A stretch of DNA of 64,000 nt from Mixta hanseatica. GTDB lineage: Bacteria > Pseudomonadota > Gammaproteobacteria > Enterobacterales > Enterobacteriaceae. Numbering within the stretch: position 1 is the stretch's first letter; the number at the start of each line of letters is the position of its first letter. The notes under the pieces are model-generated. The model worked only from the letters and a program-made list of their open reading frames with translations. It had not been told where the DNA came from and did no database searches. Positions 63,672-64,000 of this stretch are shown in pieces. Made by a program: the position numbers and the translations under genes. The stretch spans positions 372,001 to 436,000 of the forward strand of contig NZ_CP082904.1 in the NCBI RefSeq assembly GCF_023517775.1, read 5' to 3'.

Positions 63672-63866
63672 ATGTACGTCTGTTTGTGTAATGCGATTAG
63701 TGATAAAACCATCCGTGAAGCTGTGCGCCGTTATCAACCAAAATCGATTCAGCATTTGCGAAAAATTGTGCCGGTAGGTCAGCAGTGTGGGAAATGCATC
63801 CGCGCTGCGCGTGAGATTATGGATGAAGAGCTGCTGCTGTTAACGGAGTATCAGGAAATCGCTTAA
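63672..63866 (+). CDS. bfd: Bacterioferritin-associated ferredoxin
   Basis: [2Fe-2S] ferredoxin that binds bacterioferritin and helps release its iron. 64 residues as in E. coli. Cluster Cys in MYVCLCNAISD (Cys4, Cys6) and GQQCGKC (Cys39, Cys42 approximately). GGAGCGG precedes the ATG. bfr does not begin within the remaining 134 bases of the window. Confidence 0.96.
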   Translation: MYVCLCNAISDKTIREAVRRYQPKSIQHLRKIVPVGQQCGKCIRAAREIMDEELLLLTEYQEIA

Positions 63867-64000
63867 TATACCTCTGCCATGCGATAAGAACGCGGGCGCT
63901 GCCAGCTTTCCAGCGCGCCTGCGTGACATAAGAACCTGGCGTTGGGAAGCAGAATAAGCCCTCATATTGAATAAGCAACCTCTTCTGCTTTGGTTGAACG

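Overview
The window is chromosomal DNA of a gamma-proteobacterium of the order Enterobacterales. The backbone follows the Escherichia coli order of the pck–hslO–igaA–mrcA–hof–aroKB–dam–rpe–trpS–cysG–nir–ppiA–fic–pabA–argD–crp–yheS–kefB–slyD–fkpA–tus–rpsL–fusA–tufA–bfd segment. Product lengths and motifs match those families closely, but several E. coli neighbours are absent (yhgE, nirC, yhfA, the frl and yhf clusters) and unrelated genes occupy some junctions. A member of the Erwiniaceae (Pantoea/Mixta/Erwinia-like) is my best guess. The genus is inferred and not proven. No rRNA, tRNA, CRISPR array, prophage or insertion sequence was seen.

Layout. 1-1100: 5' two thirds of pckA (minus strand, cut by the window edge). 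1604-5795: hslO, hslR, yrfG and igaA, all minus (redox chaperone, ribosome-salvage protein, nucleotidase, Rcs brake). 6203-9394: nudE convergent with mrcA (PBP1A). 9516-12913: the hofMNOPQ DNA-uptake operon. 13273-19395: aroK, aroB, damX, dam, rpe, gph and trpS, covering shikimate pathway, division, methylation, pentose phosphate and Trp-tRNA functions. 19461-22190: an accessory autotransporter adhesin with slippage-prone tracts, followed by an AT-rich gap holding a nested inverted repeat and a possible 16-residue ORF. 22728-27085: the nitrite/siroheme operon nirB-nirD-cysG behind a textbook FNR + NarL/P promoter. 27313-30844: a solitary codA, then tsgA and ppiA with CRP- and CpxR-like sites. 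30943-33637: yhfG-fic (antitoxin and AMPylating toxin), pabA and argD. 33668-38949: yhfK, crp, prkB, yheU and yheT.

39029-46643 is an accessory block inserted between yheT and yheS. It holds a LysE-type exporter, a LacI-type regulator whose start region is tandemly duplicated (71 bp), the complete taurine system tauABCD, and a PdeF-like membrane c-di-GMP phosphodiesterase. 46931-52301: yheS, kefG-kefB, yheV and slyD. 52403-55400: a second accessory insertion, a three-gene ABC exporter with a membrane-fusion subunit, placed between slyD and slyX. 55692-58944: slyX, fkpA (with a candidate sigma-E promoter), yheO and tusDCB. 59070-63467: the str operon rpsL-rpsG-fusA-tufA with its consensus promoter and S7 operator region. 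63672-63866: bfd behind a Fur-like box.

Most of the window is conserved housekeeping sequence. I found no convincing new multi-gene system. The most unusual items are the duplicated lacI-type start with its out-of-frame decoy ORF, the autotransporter with candidate phase-variable tracts, the micro-ORF and structured element beside it, and the two accessory insertions.
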